A DNA stretch of 64,000 nt from CAVQJU01 sp963729215 (GCA_963729215.1 CAVSND010000009.1:372001-436000); one strand, 5' to 3'; positions 26,243-35,343 are shown, counted from the stretch's first letter. A program made the numbers and translations. The notes: generated by a model not told the origin, from the sequence alone.

Positions 26243-26316
26243 CGTACGCGGAATATCACGTACACGATGAACGCGAACAGCAGCAGCACCAGACCGCGTT
26301 GCTGGGACCTGGTCAC
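26239..26316 (-). CDS. Candidate 25-residue membrane peptide
   Basis: Too short to be found by length filters. A GTG at 26316 overlaps the TonB-like gene's TGA and the peptide's TGA overlaps the miaA GTG (both GTGA overlaps). The product is a basic head (TRSQQRG), one hydrophobic helix (LVLLLFAFIVYVIF) and a basic end (RVR): a single-pass membrane peptide. The double translational coupling argues that it is translated. No function is known to me. Confidence 0.5.
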   Translation of the reverse strand: MTRSQQRGLVLLLFAFIVYVIFRVR

Positions 26317-27272
26317 GGCGGGGATTCGTTATAGAAGAACGTGACGGTGAAAAACGCCTTGTCGGCGGGGTACTCCGGCGGCAAGGGCGTGGTGGGGTTC
26401 GAGCCCGACAACGCGCCGAACGCGGCGTTGTTGAACGCGTCGATCGGGCAGGGCCCGATGATGTTGAGATCGGTAATCGTCCCGTCCTTGTGCACGTTGA
26501 ACGTAATGACGACGTGGCCCCGCATCGACATCGACGAGTACGGGACGAACCAGTTGCGCTTCACCTGCGCGATGAAGCGGCGAATCCACGGCCCGAACTC
26601 CACGCCCTTCGTGTCGAACTGGATTTCCGGGCCGAAGCCGCCGCCGTTTCCGCCCGGATTGTCGAACTGCTCGCGCGGGATGAATCGCTGCAGGTTCCTC
26701 AGCGCATCGCCGAGCGAGCCGCCCGGGACGGCCGAGCGGCCGTTGGCGCCGTTCTGGCTCGGCGACGTAGGCGGCGCCGGCAATTGCATCGCCGACTGGG
26801 ACTCGGGAACGGGAACCCTCGCGTCGTTCTGCGCCTGCTGCTGACCCTGGGCCGGATCCGGCGAGGGCCCCTGCCCGCGCGCCGGGGCAGGCGGCGGGAG
26901 CGCCTCGACGCGTTCCGGCGTGTTGCCGCGCGAGTACGGCAGCGGATTCGTCGGCTTCGGCGAACGCTCGGGTGCGCGCGCCACCCGATCCTTGTCGGAG
27001 CTGTCGGCCCGCGGCGGCGGCTTGGGCGCCTGGAGATCGTTGCGCGGCTGTACGAAGACGAACCGCGTGTCGTCCCGCTCGCGCTGCTGCTGCAGCAGCG
27101 CAGCTCGCGCCTGCGCGGCCTTGTTGTCAAATGGGAACAGCCTCGGAAACAGCAGGATGAGGATGACAACAACAAGGTGAAAAATGATCGAGAGGAGGAC
27201 GCCCTCGCGCCATGAAATCGCGCGTCCGACGGGTGTAATGTCAGGACGATAGTCGTCGATCTCGAAGTACAT
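26313..27272 (-). CDS. TonB-like energy transducer (C-terminal TonB domain)
   Basis: Inner-membrane anchored, periplasm-spanning protein of 319 aa. It has a short cytoplasmic head, one transmembrane helix at about 24-42 (VLLSIIFHLVVVILILLFPRLF), a long proline-, glutamine- and arginine-rich linker at 50-175, and a TonB-C-like domain at about 225-315 (WIRRFIAQVKRNWFVPY, VVITFNVHKDGTITDLNIIG). The end FFTVTFFYNE matches TonB beta strand. No exbB or exbD is adjacent. It lies upstream of miaA and could also be a TolA/AgmX-type envelope protein. Confidence 0.85.
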   Translation of the reverse strand: MYFEIDDYRPDITPVGRAISWREGVLLSIIFHLVVVILILLFPRLFPFDNKAAQARAALLQQQRERDDTRFVFVQPRNDLQAPKPPPRADSSDKDRVARAPERSPKPTNPLPYSRGNTPERVEALPPPAPARGQGPSPDPAQGQQQAQNDARVPVPESQSAMQLPAPPTSPSQNGANGRSAVPGGSLGDALRNLQRFIPREQFDNPGGNGGGFGPEIQFDTKGVEFGPWIRRFIAQVKRNWFVPYSSMSMRGHVVITFNVHKDGTITDLNIIGPCPIDAFNNAAFGALSGSNPTTPLPPEYPADKAFFTVTFFYNESPP

Positions 27273-27298
27273 CAGCTAGTTAAGCGATTATAGCGCGT

Positions 27299-27396
27299 GG
27301 CTTGGGGTCCGTAACTCGTGGCTCGTGATTCGTCACTCGTGGTCCGGGACATGACTCGGGGCCCCGAGTGACGAGCCGCGAGCTACGAGCCACGTG
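27299..27396. repeat. Junction repeat, word CTCGTGG/CGAGCCACG, inverted
   Basis: On the plus strand variants of ACTCGTGG, GCTCGTGATT and CACTCGTGG (27313-27344) face CCGAGTGACGAGCC, GAGCTACGAGCCACG (27362-27396). The arms are reverse complementary with a few mismatches and a short central GGGCC-type loop. The ubiE/menG stop TAG (27383-27385) lies inside the right arm. Confidence 0.85.
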
Positions 27397-28099
27397 TGGC
27401 CGTATACAGAAAGACGCTGCCGAACGTCAGGGAGTTGGCCGTCACCTCATGAAATCCATGTTTTCGGAGAAGATTCATGAACGTGTCGGGCGACGCAAAC
27501 GCCCCGACCGATGCTGGAAGGTAGCCGTATGCCGCGTCGTGACCGGAAATCGCCCGGCCGATACGGGGCAGTATGTGACGGAAGTATGACAGGTAGGCGG
27601 CCCTGAACAGCGGCGCGGTCGGAATGGCGAACTCCAGGATGACGAGCCGGCCGCCCGGCCTCAGCACGCGTGCGATGTCCCGGCACGCCACCTCCGGATC
27701 TTCGACATTGCGGATCCCGAACGCGATCGTGACGGCGTCAACCGACGCATCGGCCACGGGGATCCGCATCGCGTCGCCCCTGACCAGGCTGATCGCGCGG
27801 TCCAGTCCGGCACGACGAATCTTCTCCATGCCGATATTCAGCATGGCGCCGGCGAAATCGACGCCGACGACGCGTGCGGCGCCTGGCCGGGCCTGGTGTG
27901 CCGCGAGCGCAAGATCGGCGGTCCCTGTGCACAAGTCGAGGACGCGCTCCCGCCCCGTCAGGCCGATCGACCGGATCGCCCGGCGGCGCCAGTGGCGGTC
28001 TATTCCCGCGCTCAGCAGGTGGTTGAGAAAATCGTAGCGGGGCGCAATCGCGTCGAACATCCCCGCAATGCGGCCCGGGTTCTTTGAAAGGTCTGCCAC
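27383..28099 (-). CDS. menG: Demethylmenaquinone methyltransferase
   Basis: SAM-dependent methyltransferase of the UbiE/MenG family (238 aa), last step of menaquinone synthesis. The start FDAIAPRYDFLNHLLSAGIDRHWRR, SAM motif VLDLCTGTADLALA at about 51-64, then the motif PVADASVDAVTIAFGIRNVEDP, and PGGRLVILEF, are all family blocks. It lies close to ubiX and ubiA of the menaquinone cluster, with the futalosine genes further upstream. The last residues and stop are inside a repeat. Confidence 0.94.
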   Translation of the reverse strand: MADLSKNPGRIAGMFDAIAPRYDFLNHLLSAGIDRHWRRRAIRSIGLTGRERVLDLCTGTADLALAAHQARPGAARVVGVDFAGAMLNIGMEKIRRAGLDRAISLVRGDAMRIPVADASVDAVTIAFGIRNVEDPEVACRDIARVLRPGGRLVILEFAIPTAPLFRAAYLSYFRHILPRIGRAISGHDAAYGYLPASVGAFASPDTFMNLLRKHGFHEVTANSLTFGSVFLYTATRGS

Positions 28100-28140
28100 G
28101 GCATCTCTTCGACGGCTTCGTCAGCTGAAGTCAGCGCCTG

Positions 28141-28224
28141 TCAATCACGAAGACACGAAGAACACGAAGCGCACGAAGAGGGCTGTACAGAGCCTTCCTC
28201 GTGGACTTCGTGACTTCGTGAATG
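28141..28224. repeat. Junction repeat, word CACGAAG, hairpin
   Basis: Left arm CACGAAGACACGAAGAACACGAAG and CGCACGAAG (28146-28178; five copies with period 8-9 and one broken), loop GGCTGTACAGAGCC, right arm CTTCCTCGTGG, CTTCGTGACTTCGTG. The arms are reverse complementary. It lies between ubiX and menG. Confidence 0.88.
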
Positions 28225-28265
28225 AGCGGTCGCCGCACATACCAGCTGGTCGCTGCCGAGAATAA

Positions 28266-28892
28266 TCAGGAGCCCACCTGCCCCGTCCAGGCCGGATAGA
28301 GCTGATGCTCGAAGCCAAGAGCGCTGAGGATCTTGCCGGCCATGAAGTCGGCGAGGTCGTCGAGCGTCTGCGGCAGCTGATAGAACGCGGGCATGGCAGG
28401 GAGGACCACGGCGCCCGCTTCCGCGCACAACACCATGTTCTTGAGCGCCGGCAGGCTCATGGGCGTCTCCCGCGGGACGATGACGAGCGGACGGTGTTCC
28501 TTCAGCATGACGTCGGCCGCGCGCTCGACCAGGTTGCGCGAGAGCCCGTGGGCGATGCCGGCGAGCGTTTTCATCGAGCACGGCACGATCGCCATCGCCG
28601 TACACCCGTGGCTGCCGCTGGCGATCGTCGCGCCGAGGTCGCGATTGCTGAGCAGCGTAAAGGCGCCCTTGTTCACATCGGGGCCGTACTTCGCCGACAG
28701 GTACGGCATCAGGCGCTCGACCGCGGCTGCCTCCCCGAGCTCGTCGCGAAGCAGGCGGCGGCCGTAATCGGATACGACCAGTTCGACATGGACACCCCGT
28801 GACAACAGTTCGGCGAGGGTGCGGACCGCGTAGAGCGCCCCGCTCGCGCCCGTGACGGCCAGCGCAACCGAGCGATGCGATTCACCCGCCAT
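28266..28892 (-). CDS. ubiX: Flavin prenyltransferase UbiX-like
   Basis: Makes prenylated FMN, the cofactor of UbiD-type decarboxylases (208 aa). The N-terminal nucleotide motif VTGASGALYAVRTLAELLS, S39-type SDYGRRLLRDELG region, and the conserved VPCSMKTLAGIAHGLSRNLVERAADVMLKEHRPLVIVPRETPMS are seen. It overlaps the ubiA gene by 11 bases. A matching UbiD gene lies at 35344, so the two form a prFMN pair for a menaquinone decarboxylation step (inference). Confidence 0.92.
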   Translation of the reverse strand: MAGESHRSVALAVTGASGALYAVRTLAELLSRGVHVELVVSDYGRRLLRDELGEAAAVERLMPYLSAKYGPDVNKGAFTLLSNRDLGATIASGSHGCTAMAIVPCSMKTLAGIAHGLSRNLVERAADVMLKEHRPLVIVPRETPMSLPALKNMVLCAEAGAVVLPAMPAFYQLPQTLDDLADFMAGKILSALGFEHQLYPAWTGQVGS

Positions 28893-29739
28893 ACACCGCC
28901 ACCGCCAGGACGATCAGATACAGGATGCCGACGTAGCCATTCAAATCGAACGCGCGCTTGACCTGCGACAAGTCGTCGGCGCTGACCAGCGACTGCTCGT
29001 ACACCAGCAGTCCGGCGATCAGGGCGACTCCCAGGGGATACCAGGACGGCAGCGGCGTGACCAGCGACAAGGCCAGCAGGCACACCACGGTCACGACATG
29101 CATCACCCGTGAAATCGTGAGCGATGCCGCCACGCCGAAGCGCACCGGAATCGACCGCAGGCCGTGCTCGCGATCGAAGTCCACGTCCTGGCAGGCATAC
29201 AGCACGTCGAATCCCCCGACCCAGGTCCCGATGGCGAGCGCCAGAATCCATGGCTCCCCGCCGCCGCGGCCGCCGACGGCGAGCCACCCTCCGACCGGCG
29301 CCACGGCCATCGCCAGGCCCAGGAACATCTGCGTCCACGTGGTGTACCGCTTGGCGAGCGAATACCAGAACACGATCGCCAGCGCCACCGGCGACAGCAG
29401 GAAACACAACGGGCTCAGGCGCCACGCCGAGTAACAGAAACAGATCGACGCGACGGTCACAAACAGCGCCGCCTCGCGCATCGACATCGCGCCGCGCGGC
29501 AGCTCGCGGTTGGACGTTCGAGGGTTGAGCGCGTCCATGCGGGCGTCCACGAGCCGATTGAATCCCATCGCGGCGCTCCGGGCCGACACCATCGCCGCGA
29601 GAATCCAGCCAAGCGTGCCCGCCGTGATCACCGCGTGACGCGACGCGAGCAGCGCGCCCGCCAGCGCGAACGGCAGCGCGAACACCGAATGGCTGAACCT
29701 GACGAACGAAAGATAGGTGCGAAGGCGCGTGAACATCAT
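28882..29739 (-). CDS. UbiA-family prenyltransferase (menaquinone synthesis, MqnP-like)
   Basis: Integral-membrane aromatic prenyltransferase (285 aa), attaching a polyprenyl chain to 1,4-dihydroxy-6-naphthoate in futalosine-pathway organisms. The substrate motif is GFNRLVDARMDALNPRTSNRELPRG (about residues 60-85). The second aspartate motif is YACQDVDFDREHGLRSIPVRFG (about 180-200). Nine hydrophobic helices are visible. Known UbiA would prenylate 4-hydroxybenzoate; context favours menaquinone. It starts 4 bases into the stop of the amidohydrolase gene. Confidence 0.9.
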   Translation of the reverse strand: MMFTRLRTYLSFVRFSHSVFALPFALAGALLASRHAVITAGTLGWILAAMVSARSAAMGFNRLVDARMDALNPRTSNRELPRGAMSMREAALFVTVASICFCYSAWRLSPLCFLLSPVALAIVFWYSLAKRYTTWTQMFLGLAMAVAPVGGWLAVGGRGGGEPWILALAIGTWVGGFDVLYACQDVDFDREHGLRSIPVRFGVAASLTISRVMHVVTVVCLLALSLVTPLPSWYPLGVALIAGLLVYEQSLVSADDLSQVKRAFDLNGYVGILYLIVLAVAVYGG

Positions 29740-30944
29740 TCGAGCCAGCGAATCTGCCCGGGCTGAACTCCCGACACCAGATATTCTTCCACATCGTCGG
29801 TATCCGGCGGCAGATCGACCGCAAGCAGCCGTGCACGCTTGCCCGGCTCAATCGTGCCGAAGTCGGCGTCGAAGCCGAGCGCACGGGCGCCCTGCCGCGT
29901 CGCGCTCTCGAGCAGCGCCGCGGCCGGAACCGAGGGGGCCAGCGCATGCAGCGTGGCCACCTCGGCAAACACGCTCAGGTCGGGAGCACTCGCGAGGCTG
30001 TCGGTCCCGATGGCCACGCGGACGCCCGACTTGTAGAAGTCCTCGATCGGCGGTACGCCCGCTCCCGTATGGCCGTTGCTGCGCGGACAGGTCACCAGCG
30101 TGGTACCGCGCGAGGCCAGCCGCGTCAGATCGTCCGGCGACATCTGGACGCCGTGCACGGCCAGCACGCGCGCGTCCAGGAATCCGTTGTCATCGAGGTA
30201 TTGCACCGGCGTGCCGCCCGGCGCGGTCCACGCCGCGTCCCAGGATCCGAGCTCTTCGAGCAGCGTCCGCCACGGACCGCCAGCGGTCCTGATGAATTCC
30301 GTTTCCTCCGCCGATTCCGCCAGGTGCACGCTGCATGGCGCAAAGGCGTCGCGATCGACTTCTCTACGAATCGCGCGGAACACGAGCGGCGCGACCGAGT
30401 ATGGCGCGTGCGCCGCAAGGCTGGTCCTGACCATGGGAGCCGGTCCGAGCGCGTCGATCTCACGCCGCGCCCGTTCGACGACGGCTTCGGGGTCCGGGGC
30501 GTTGAACTTGACGATCTCGTAGAACACGACGCCGGCGAGCGGGCTGCGCGCCAGGGCGCCAAAACTGGCGAGTGTGTTGCTGATGTCGCCGACAACGGCC
30601 GTCCCGCATGCGATCGCCTCGACGACGGCCCCGCTGATGGCAGCAAGGACCTCGGGGGATCGCGGATCCGGCTGCTGGCGTCGTGCGGCGAGCAGCGCGC
30701 GAATCCAGGAGACGAACTCGGATGCGGGCGCGACCTCGTCGCGCAGGTAGGACAACTCCAGATGCGTGTGGGCGTTCACGAGGCCCGGCATCACCGCCAC
30801 GTCGCCCAGATCCACTTCAGGCACATCGCCGGGCGACGTGCGGTGGCCGGTCGCGACGATGCGGCCCCGGTCAACCGTGACCCAGCCGTCACGAACGGGC
30901 CGTCCATCGATCGGGACGACCCAGGCAGCGCGATAGCGAATCAG
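29736..30944 (-). CDS. Amidohydrolase family protein, probable aminofutalosine deaminase (MqnX-like)
   Basis: Metal-dependent amidohydrolase (about 402 aa) next to mqnC. Motifs: VMPGLVNAHTHLELS, a histidine-containing AAHAPYSVAPL, HLAESAEETEF, AVHGVQMSPDDL, CPRSNGHTGAG, and GTDSLASAPDLS. MqnX deaminates 6-amino-6-deoxyfutalosine, so this fits the pathway but is inference. Start: no ATG/GTG/TTG exists between the mqnC stop (30945-30947, same frame) and residue 41, yet the preceding 40 codons (IRYRAAWVVPIDGRPVRDGW) look like the family's N-terminal strand domain. I therefore use CTG 30944. Confidence 0.75.
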   Translation of the reverse strand: MIRYRAAWVVPIDGRPVRDGWVTVDRGRIVATGHRTSPGDVPEVDLGDVAVMPGLVNAHTHLELSYLRDEVAPASEFVSWIRALLAARRQQPDPRSPEVLAAISGAVVEAIACGTAVVGDISNTLASFGALARSPLAGVVFYEIVKFNAPDPEAVVERARREIDALGPAPMVRTSLAAHAPYSVAPLVFRAIRREVDRDAFAPCSVHLAESAEETEFIRTAGGPWRTLLEELGSWDAAWTAPGGTPVQYLDDNGFLDARVLAVHGVQMSPDDLTRLASRGTTLVTCPRSNGHTGAGVPPIEDFYKSGVRVAIGTDSLASAPDLSVFAEVATLHALAPSVPAAALLESATRQGARALGFDADFGTIEPGKRARLLAVDLPPDTDDVEEYLVSGVQPGQIRWLE

Positions 30945-32160
30945 TTACGGCCTCGCGGCCTTCCCGGCGCGGCTCCGGGCAGGATAGAAGCGCAGTTCGT
31001 CGGGCACATGGGTGTCGCCTGCCTCGCGAGCGGTCGCGAGCTCGAGCATCCGTGGCACGTCGCGTTCCCGGAAGATCGGCTCGCCCAGCACCTCGTAGTG
31101 CATGTTCCGCCGTCTGGCCGCGAAACCCGCGTCCTCGATGTTGCGCACGATCTCGAGCTCGTCCATGCAGTAACTGGCGCCGGCAGCGCGGACGACGTTC
31201 TCTTCAATCATCACGCTGCCCATGTCGTTGGCGCCGTACGCGAGGCTCAACTGGCCGACCTTCCCGCCCTGGGTCACCCATGACGCCTGAAGGTTGTCGA
31301 AGTTGTCGAGCACGATTCTGGCAATCGCCAAGCGTCCGGAGATAGTCGATGCCGGTGGCTTCGGTGCCCGACAGCTCCGTGTGATCGGGCTGATAGCTCC
31401 ACGTGATGAACGCCGTGAATCCGCCGGTTTCGTCCTGAAGATCCCGGAGGCGCAGCATGTGCTCGATGCGCTCGGCATCGGTCTCGACGGTGCCGTACAT
31501 CATCGTGGCCGTGGTGCGGAGGCCGGCGCGGTGGGCGTGACGCATGACGTCGAGCCATTCGTCGGCAGTCGCCTTCCCGTAGCAATGCAGGAGCTTCCGG
31601 ACGCGATCCACGAGAATCTCGGCGCCGCCCCCGGGGATGCTGTCGAGCCCGGCCGCGATCAGCCGCTCGATGACGGCAGGCACAGGCAACTGCGAGAGAC
31701 GCGACAGGTGGATGACTTCGGGCGGCGAGAGCGCATGAAGCTTGAACGACGGATAGCGCTCCTTGACAGCCCGGAACAGGTCTTCGTACCAGGACAACGG
31801 CAGGTCCGGGTTGTGACCGCCCTGCAGCAGCAACTGCACGCCGCCGACCGCGATCGTCTCGTCGATCTTGCGAAACAACTCGTCGAATCCAAGTACGTAG
31901 CCGTCCGGTGATCCAACCGGACGGTAGAACGCGCAGAAGTTACACTTGGCAACGCAGATATTCGTGTAGTTGACGTTGCGATCGATGATGTATGTGACGA
32001 GACCGTCGGGGTGTTTGCGGAGGCGGATGCCGTCAGCCAGCGCGCCGAGGATCGCCGTGGGCGCCGAGCGATACAGCTCAAGCGCCTCGGCCCCGTCGAG
32101 CCTGAGCCCCGCCCGCACTTTCTCGACCAGCCCCTCGAGACCGATTGGCACTGTAGGCAT
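30945..32160 (-). CDS. mqnC: Cyclic dehypoxanthine futalosine synthase, frameshifted near 31330
   Basis: Radical SAM enzyme of the futalosine menaquinone pathway, about 404 aa, cyclising dehypoxanthine futalosine. The cluster motif CVAKCNFCAFYR follows NVNYTNI. The first frame continues through GGVQLLLQGGHNPDLPLSWYE, IPGGGAEILVDRVRK and FTAFITWSYQPDHTEL to DYLRTL. An extra base near 31330 breaks it; the next frame goes on AIARIVLDNFDNLQASWVTQGGKVGQLSLAYGANDMGSVMIEENVV, the family C-terminus. Starts at ATG 32160, one base into the mqnA stop. Confidence 0.9.
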
Positions 32161-32957
32161 CAGTAAAACCGGAGCCCGCCAGCAGGCGGCGCGACGTCGA
32201 TTTCGGCGGCGTAGCGGTAGAACAGCTCCAGGCCCGCCCGCTCGTCGCTGCCCAGATGGTACTTGATATTATCCCGCAGGTAACGCATCCCAAGGACCTG
32301 CCGCTCGGGCGATTCCCGCAGGTAGGCGCATGCGACCTCGTCGGAGGCGGCGACGCCGCCATCGCGCGCCAGCTGCAGCGCTTCGACATCAGCAGGTTCG
32401 AGCACACCCTCGCGTCCCGCCCAGAACGCATAGACGAACGGCAAACCGGTCAGCTCCGTCCAGGCCTGTCCAAGATCGATGACCTCGACCGGCAGCCGGT
32501 GCTCGACGTTGGGCGGCTGGAACAGGGCGTTGTCCCCGATGATGAGTGCCGCGTCGCATCTCCCGAGCATCGCGGGCAAGGTCGGGACCGGCGGCTTCGA
32601 TCTTCGGGTGAATCTTGAACAGGCGCGCGCACAGCACGCGCACGAGCGCCACCGAAGTCCTGCGAGCTGACGTCCATCGCGATCGATCGCACGTCGGCGA
32701 TCGGACGCGACACAAAGAGCAGGACGGACGCAACGGGACCGCGGGACGCGATCGCCAGATCAGGCACGATCGGAATACGGGCCGCCGCGCGTGTACTCGA
32801 TGGACGGAATCAGTCCGATGTCGATCGCGCCGTCGTGCAGCAGCGACGCGCAGGTGGACGGAACGTCGAAGCGAAGCAGAAAGCGCAGCGATCGTTCGAG
32901 GCCGTAGACGAGCGGGCGCGCGTTGAGATAGCCCACCGCGCCGAGACGCACCATCAT
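32160..32957 (-). CDS. mqnA: Chorismate dehydratase, with three frame breaks
   Basis: Turns chorismate into 3-enolpyruvylbenzoate, the first step of the futalosine pathway; about 265 aa when repaired. Frame 1: MVRLGAVGYLNARPLVYGLE to GLIPSIEYTRGGPY. A break near 32770 leads to IVPDLAIASRGPVASVLLFVSRPIADVRSIAMDVSS, a second near 32660 to TSVALVRVLCARLFKIHPK, and a third near 32590 to LPAMLGRCDAALIIGDNALF and the C-terminal FVYAFWAGREGV. Homology is continuous across all three. Coupled to its neighbours by ATGA-type overlaps. It could be a true pseudogene, but error is more likely. Confidence 0.82.
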
Positions 32958-33806
32958 CGAGCCAGCATCTCGAACCGCCCGTTCCGCTCCACGGGTTCCT
33001 GGCCGGCCGCCCGGATATTCCTGCGGATCTCTTCGATCGGCGAGCGGCGGCGGCCCTGCCCGGTATCCTCGTCGGCCGAGACGCCGTCCACATCGTCAGC
33101 GCCAATCGTCAGCGCGACCTGTGCGAGCTTCGGTCCGTAGAGGGCCCAGTCCACCTGAATGGACGGGATGTTCTCGATCGTCAACCGCGCCAGCGCCACG
33201 CGCTTGACGTCGTCGAACCCGGTGGTGGGAACCGCGGGGTTGACGCGACGCGGCAGCGGGGCGAACGACCGGATCACGCCCACCACACGCTGCAGCTCCG
33301 CGACCTGCTTGAACAGCGCCAGCGTGTCAGCCGTCGGCAACTGGTGAATCGTCAGCCGCGCAAGCGCCAGCCCGCCGATGTTGACCTCTTCGATCGACCG
33401 GCGGGGGTCGCGCAGGCGATCGAACGGCGCCTCGGCCACGAGGTCGAGGCGCGCGGCGTGCAGTTCCTCGAGAAGCGCCCGCAGGGTCACCTGCTCCGCC
33501 CCGGCGAGCTGCTCGAGGTCGTCGAGCGAGAACGCGGATACGGGGACACCCTCCGCCCGCTCCACGACCTCGCGCACACGCGCCAGCGCGGCCGCGCGCG
33601 TGGCCGGTACGCCGACGATCCGGATCTCACCCGCGTCGGGCGGCCACGAAATGCGGCGCACCGGGCTCGCTGGCGACGTCGGCAACCCGCACGAACGTCG
33701 TGCGGACCCCGTGACGCTCGCGGCGCACGGCGTCGGCCTGCATCCCGAGGGTGATGATGTCGTGCGAGGCGGCGAGGGTCGACAGATCGGTGTCCGAAAC
33801 GGGCAT
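32954..33806 (-). CDS. MqnE/CofH-like radical-SAM-fold protein lacking the cluster cysteines, frameshifted near 33650
   Basis: About 283 aa, resembling aminofutalosine synthase MqnE (usually about 370-390 aa). The N-terminus ITLGMQADAVRRERHGVRTTFVR and the C-terminus DVKRVALARLTIENIPSIQVDWALYGPKLAQVALTIGADDVDGV align well with MqnE. The CxxxCxxC segment expected after TTFVR is absent, and no cysteine occurs anywhere. The frame breaks after HFVA and resumes DAGEIRIVGVPAT; repairing it restores no cysteines. It overlaps mqnA by 4 bases, exactly the place where mqnE would be expected. Catalysis by radical SAM chemistry seems impossible. Confidence 0.7.
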
Positions 33807-33889
33807 GTGTGGGTGGACGCGGCGCTTCACCGCGAACAACGATTTTATGGCACCGCCTGCCCCGGCAACAACCCCGAGCGCGGCGCGCG

Positions 33890-34477
33890 CTACTCGAGCG
33901 TGATCGGCAGCACGGCGTGCGCGAGCGGATGGTTGATCGCGAGCGCGTACGTGCCTGTCTCCCACTCTCCGGAAGGCATCTCGAAGAACACCTCGCCGAT
34001 CGTGACGCGATCCTTGTCCAGCAGCGCGGTGTCTACCGCGAGGCCTTCTCCCGGCAGGGCGAGAAACTGCAGGCGTTCCAGCGGCGCAAATGGGCTCAGA
34101 TAAATGTTGAGCTGGCGCCTCCAGATCATGGCGTTCTGCCTGACGAACGCGACCTGGGAACTGTCTTCGAGAAATCGGCGCTGATCCGCCACCATCATCC
34201 GGCTTCCGGCCGGCGTCTGGAGCGTAACGTGTTCCCGCTCGAGGATCAGGCGCCGGCTGGTCGTCCAGAGGGCGAGATCGACCAGCACCCAGCGCAAGGC
34301 ATGGTTCCGCTGGGAGTAGTCATAAGAGGCGACAACCTGAATGGCACTGTCCTTGTACTCGACGGTCGCCCGGCCTCTCTGCTTCGTGTGCGGGAAGGAT
34401 GGCTGTTCCTGCGCGGCGGCGCGAATCCCGCCCCAGAGAACCCCGACGGTGAGCACGAGGACCACAATTCGGCTCAT
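33890..34477 (-). CDS. Secreted protein of unknown function
   Basis: 195 aa with a signal peptide (MSRIVVLVLTVGVLWGGIRAAAQ) and a single domain of predicted mixed strands. Noticeable segments are ATVEYKDSAIQVVASYDYSQRNHALRWVLVDLALW and TIGEVFFEMPSGEWETGTYALAINHPLAHAVLP. I do not recognise a family. It lies between the SPFH gene (22-base gap upstream) and the mqnE-like gene on the same strand and could be an envelope accessory protein. Confidence 0.6.
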   Translation of the reverse strand: MSRIVVLVLTVGVLWGGIRAAAQEQPSFPHTKQRGRATVEYKDSAIQVVASYDYSQRNHALRWVLVDLALWTTSRRLILEREHVTLQTPAGSRMMVADQRRFLEDSSQVAFVRQNAMIWRRQLNIYLSPFAPLERLQFLALPGEGLAVDTALLDKDRVTIGEVFFEMPSGEWETGTYALAINHPLAHAVLPITLE

Positions 34478-34499
34478 AAGCGCCTCCGGCGACTCTGTC

Positions 34500-35339
34500 C
34501 TACTTGTCGCCGCCCAGGATCAGCGGGAGCCCCTTGGAATTGCCGATGACGACCACCTTCGAGTTGGCGCTCGCGGCAAGTTTCTCCGTCGCCTCGATGC
34601 CCTTCCACTCCAGCAGCTGCGGGCTGATGCCCTGCGCCACGATGCGCTGGAAGTCGGCCACGCCCTGCGCCTCGATACGCTTGCGTTCGGCCTCCTGCTG
34701 CTCCTTCTGGAGGACGAACTTCATCTGCTCGGCTTCCTGCTCGCGCCGCAGCTTTTCCTGGATCGCATTCGCCACGACCGGCGGCAGGCCGATCTTCCTG
34801 AGCAGCACCTGCTGGACGATGATACCGCGGTCGCCCGCGAGGCGCCTGAACAGCGTGAAGATTTCGCCGGCGATCTTCTCCCGTTCGGCCGAGTACAACG
34901 CCTTGGCCTCGTAGGACGCGGTGATCTCACGGATCGCCGAACGGAACTGCGGTTCAACGATCGTCCCGATGTAGTCGGAGCCCACCGTACGGTAGATCTC
35001 CACCGCCTTCGCGGGATCGAGCTGAAACAGCAGCGAGGTCTCGAGCGACAGGATGAGCCCCTCCTGCGAGGGGACCTCCGCCAGTTCCTTGATCTCCTGC
35101 GTCTGGACCGACATCCTGACGACGCTCGTCAGCGGCAGCACGATGCCGATACCGGGCGACAGCGTGGAAGACGACACGCTGCCAAAAAAGTCCTTCACGC
35201 CGACGTTGCCCGCCGGCACGGTTCGAAACGGTCCGGCCGTGAGGAAGAGAATGAACAGGATCACGGCTCCGACGACGAACATCACGCGCGACGGGCGCGG
35301 CAGCTGCACCGGCGGCATCCTGGAGAAGTCAGAGTCCAC
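34500..35339 (-). CDS. Prohibitin/SPFH-domain membrane protein
   Basis: Membrane-anchored SPFH (HflK/HflC/prohibitin-like) protein of 279 aa. A transmembrane helix lies at about 18-37 (VMFVVGAVILFILFLTA). The SPFH domain spans about 45-215 (GPFRTVPAGNVGVKDFFGSVSSS, EGLILSLETSLLFQLDPAKAVEIYR, DYIGTIVEPQFRSAIREITASY). A charged coiled coil (EKLRREQEAEQMKFVLQKEQQEAERKRIEAQ) is at about 190-225. Such proteins form ring scaffolds and modulate FtsH-type proteases. It starts 4 bases after the ubiD stop, so it is probably cotranscribed with it. Confidence 0.88.
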   Translation of the reverse strand: MDSDFSRMPPVQLPRPSRVMFVVGAVILFILFLTAGPFRTVPAGNVGVKDFFGSVSSSTLSPGIGIVLPLTSVVRMSVQTQEIKELAEVPSQEGLILSLETSLLFQLDPAKAVEIYRTVGSDYIGTIVEPQFRSAIREITASYEAKALYSAEREKIAGEIFTLFRRLAGDRGIIVQQVLLRKIGLPPVVANAIQEKLRREQEAEQMKFVLQKEQQEAERKRIEAQGVADFQRIVAQGISPQLLEWKGIEATEKLAASANSKVVVIGNSKGLPLILGGDK

Positions 35340-35343
35340 ACTC

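Noticed and set aside
32160..32957. Four small independent genes in the mqnA region
   Set aside because: The pieces line up end to end with chorismate dehydratase; none has its own start signal.
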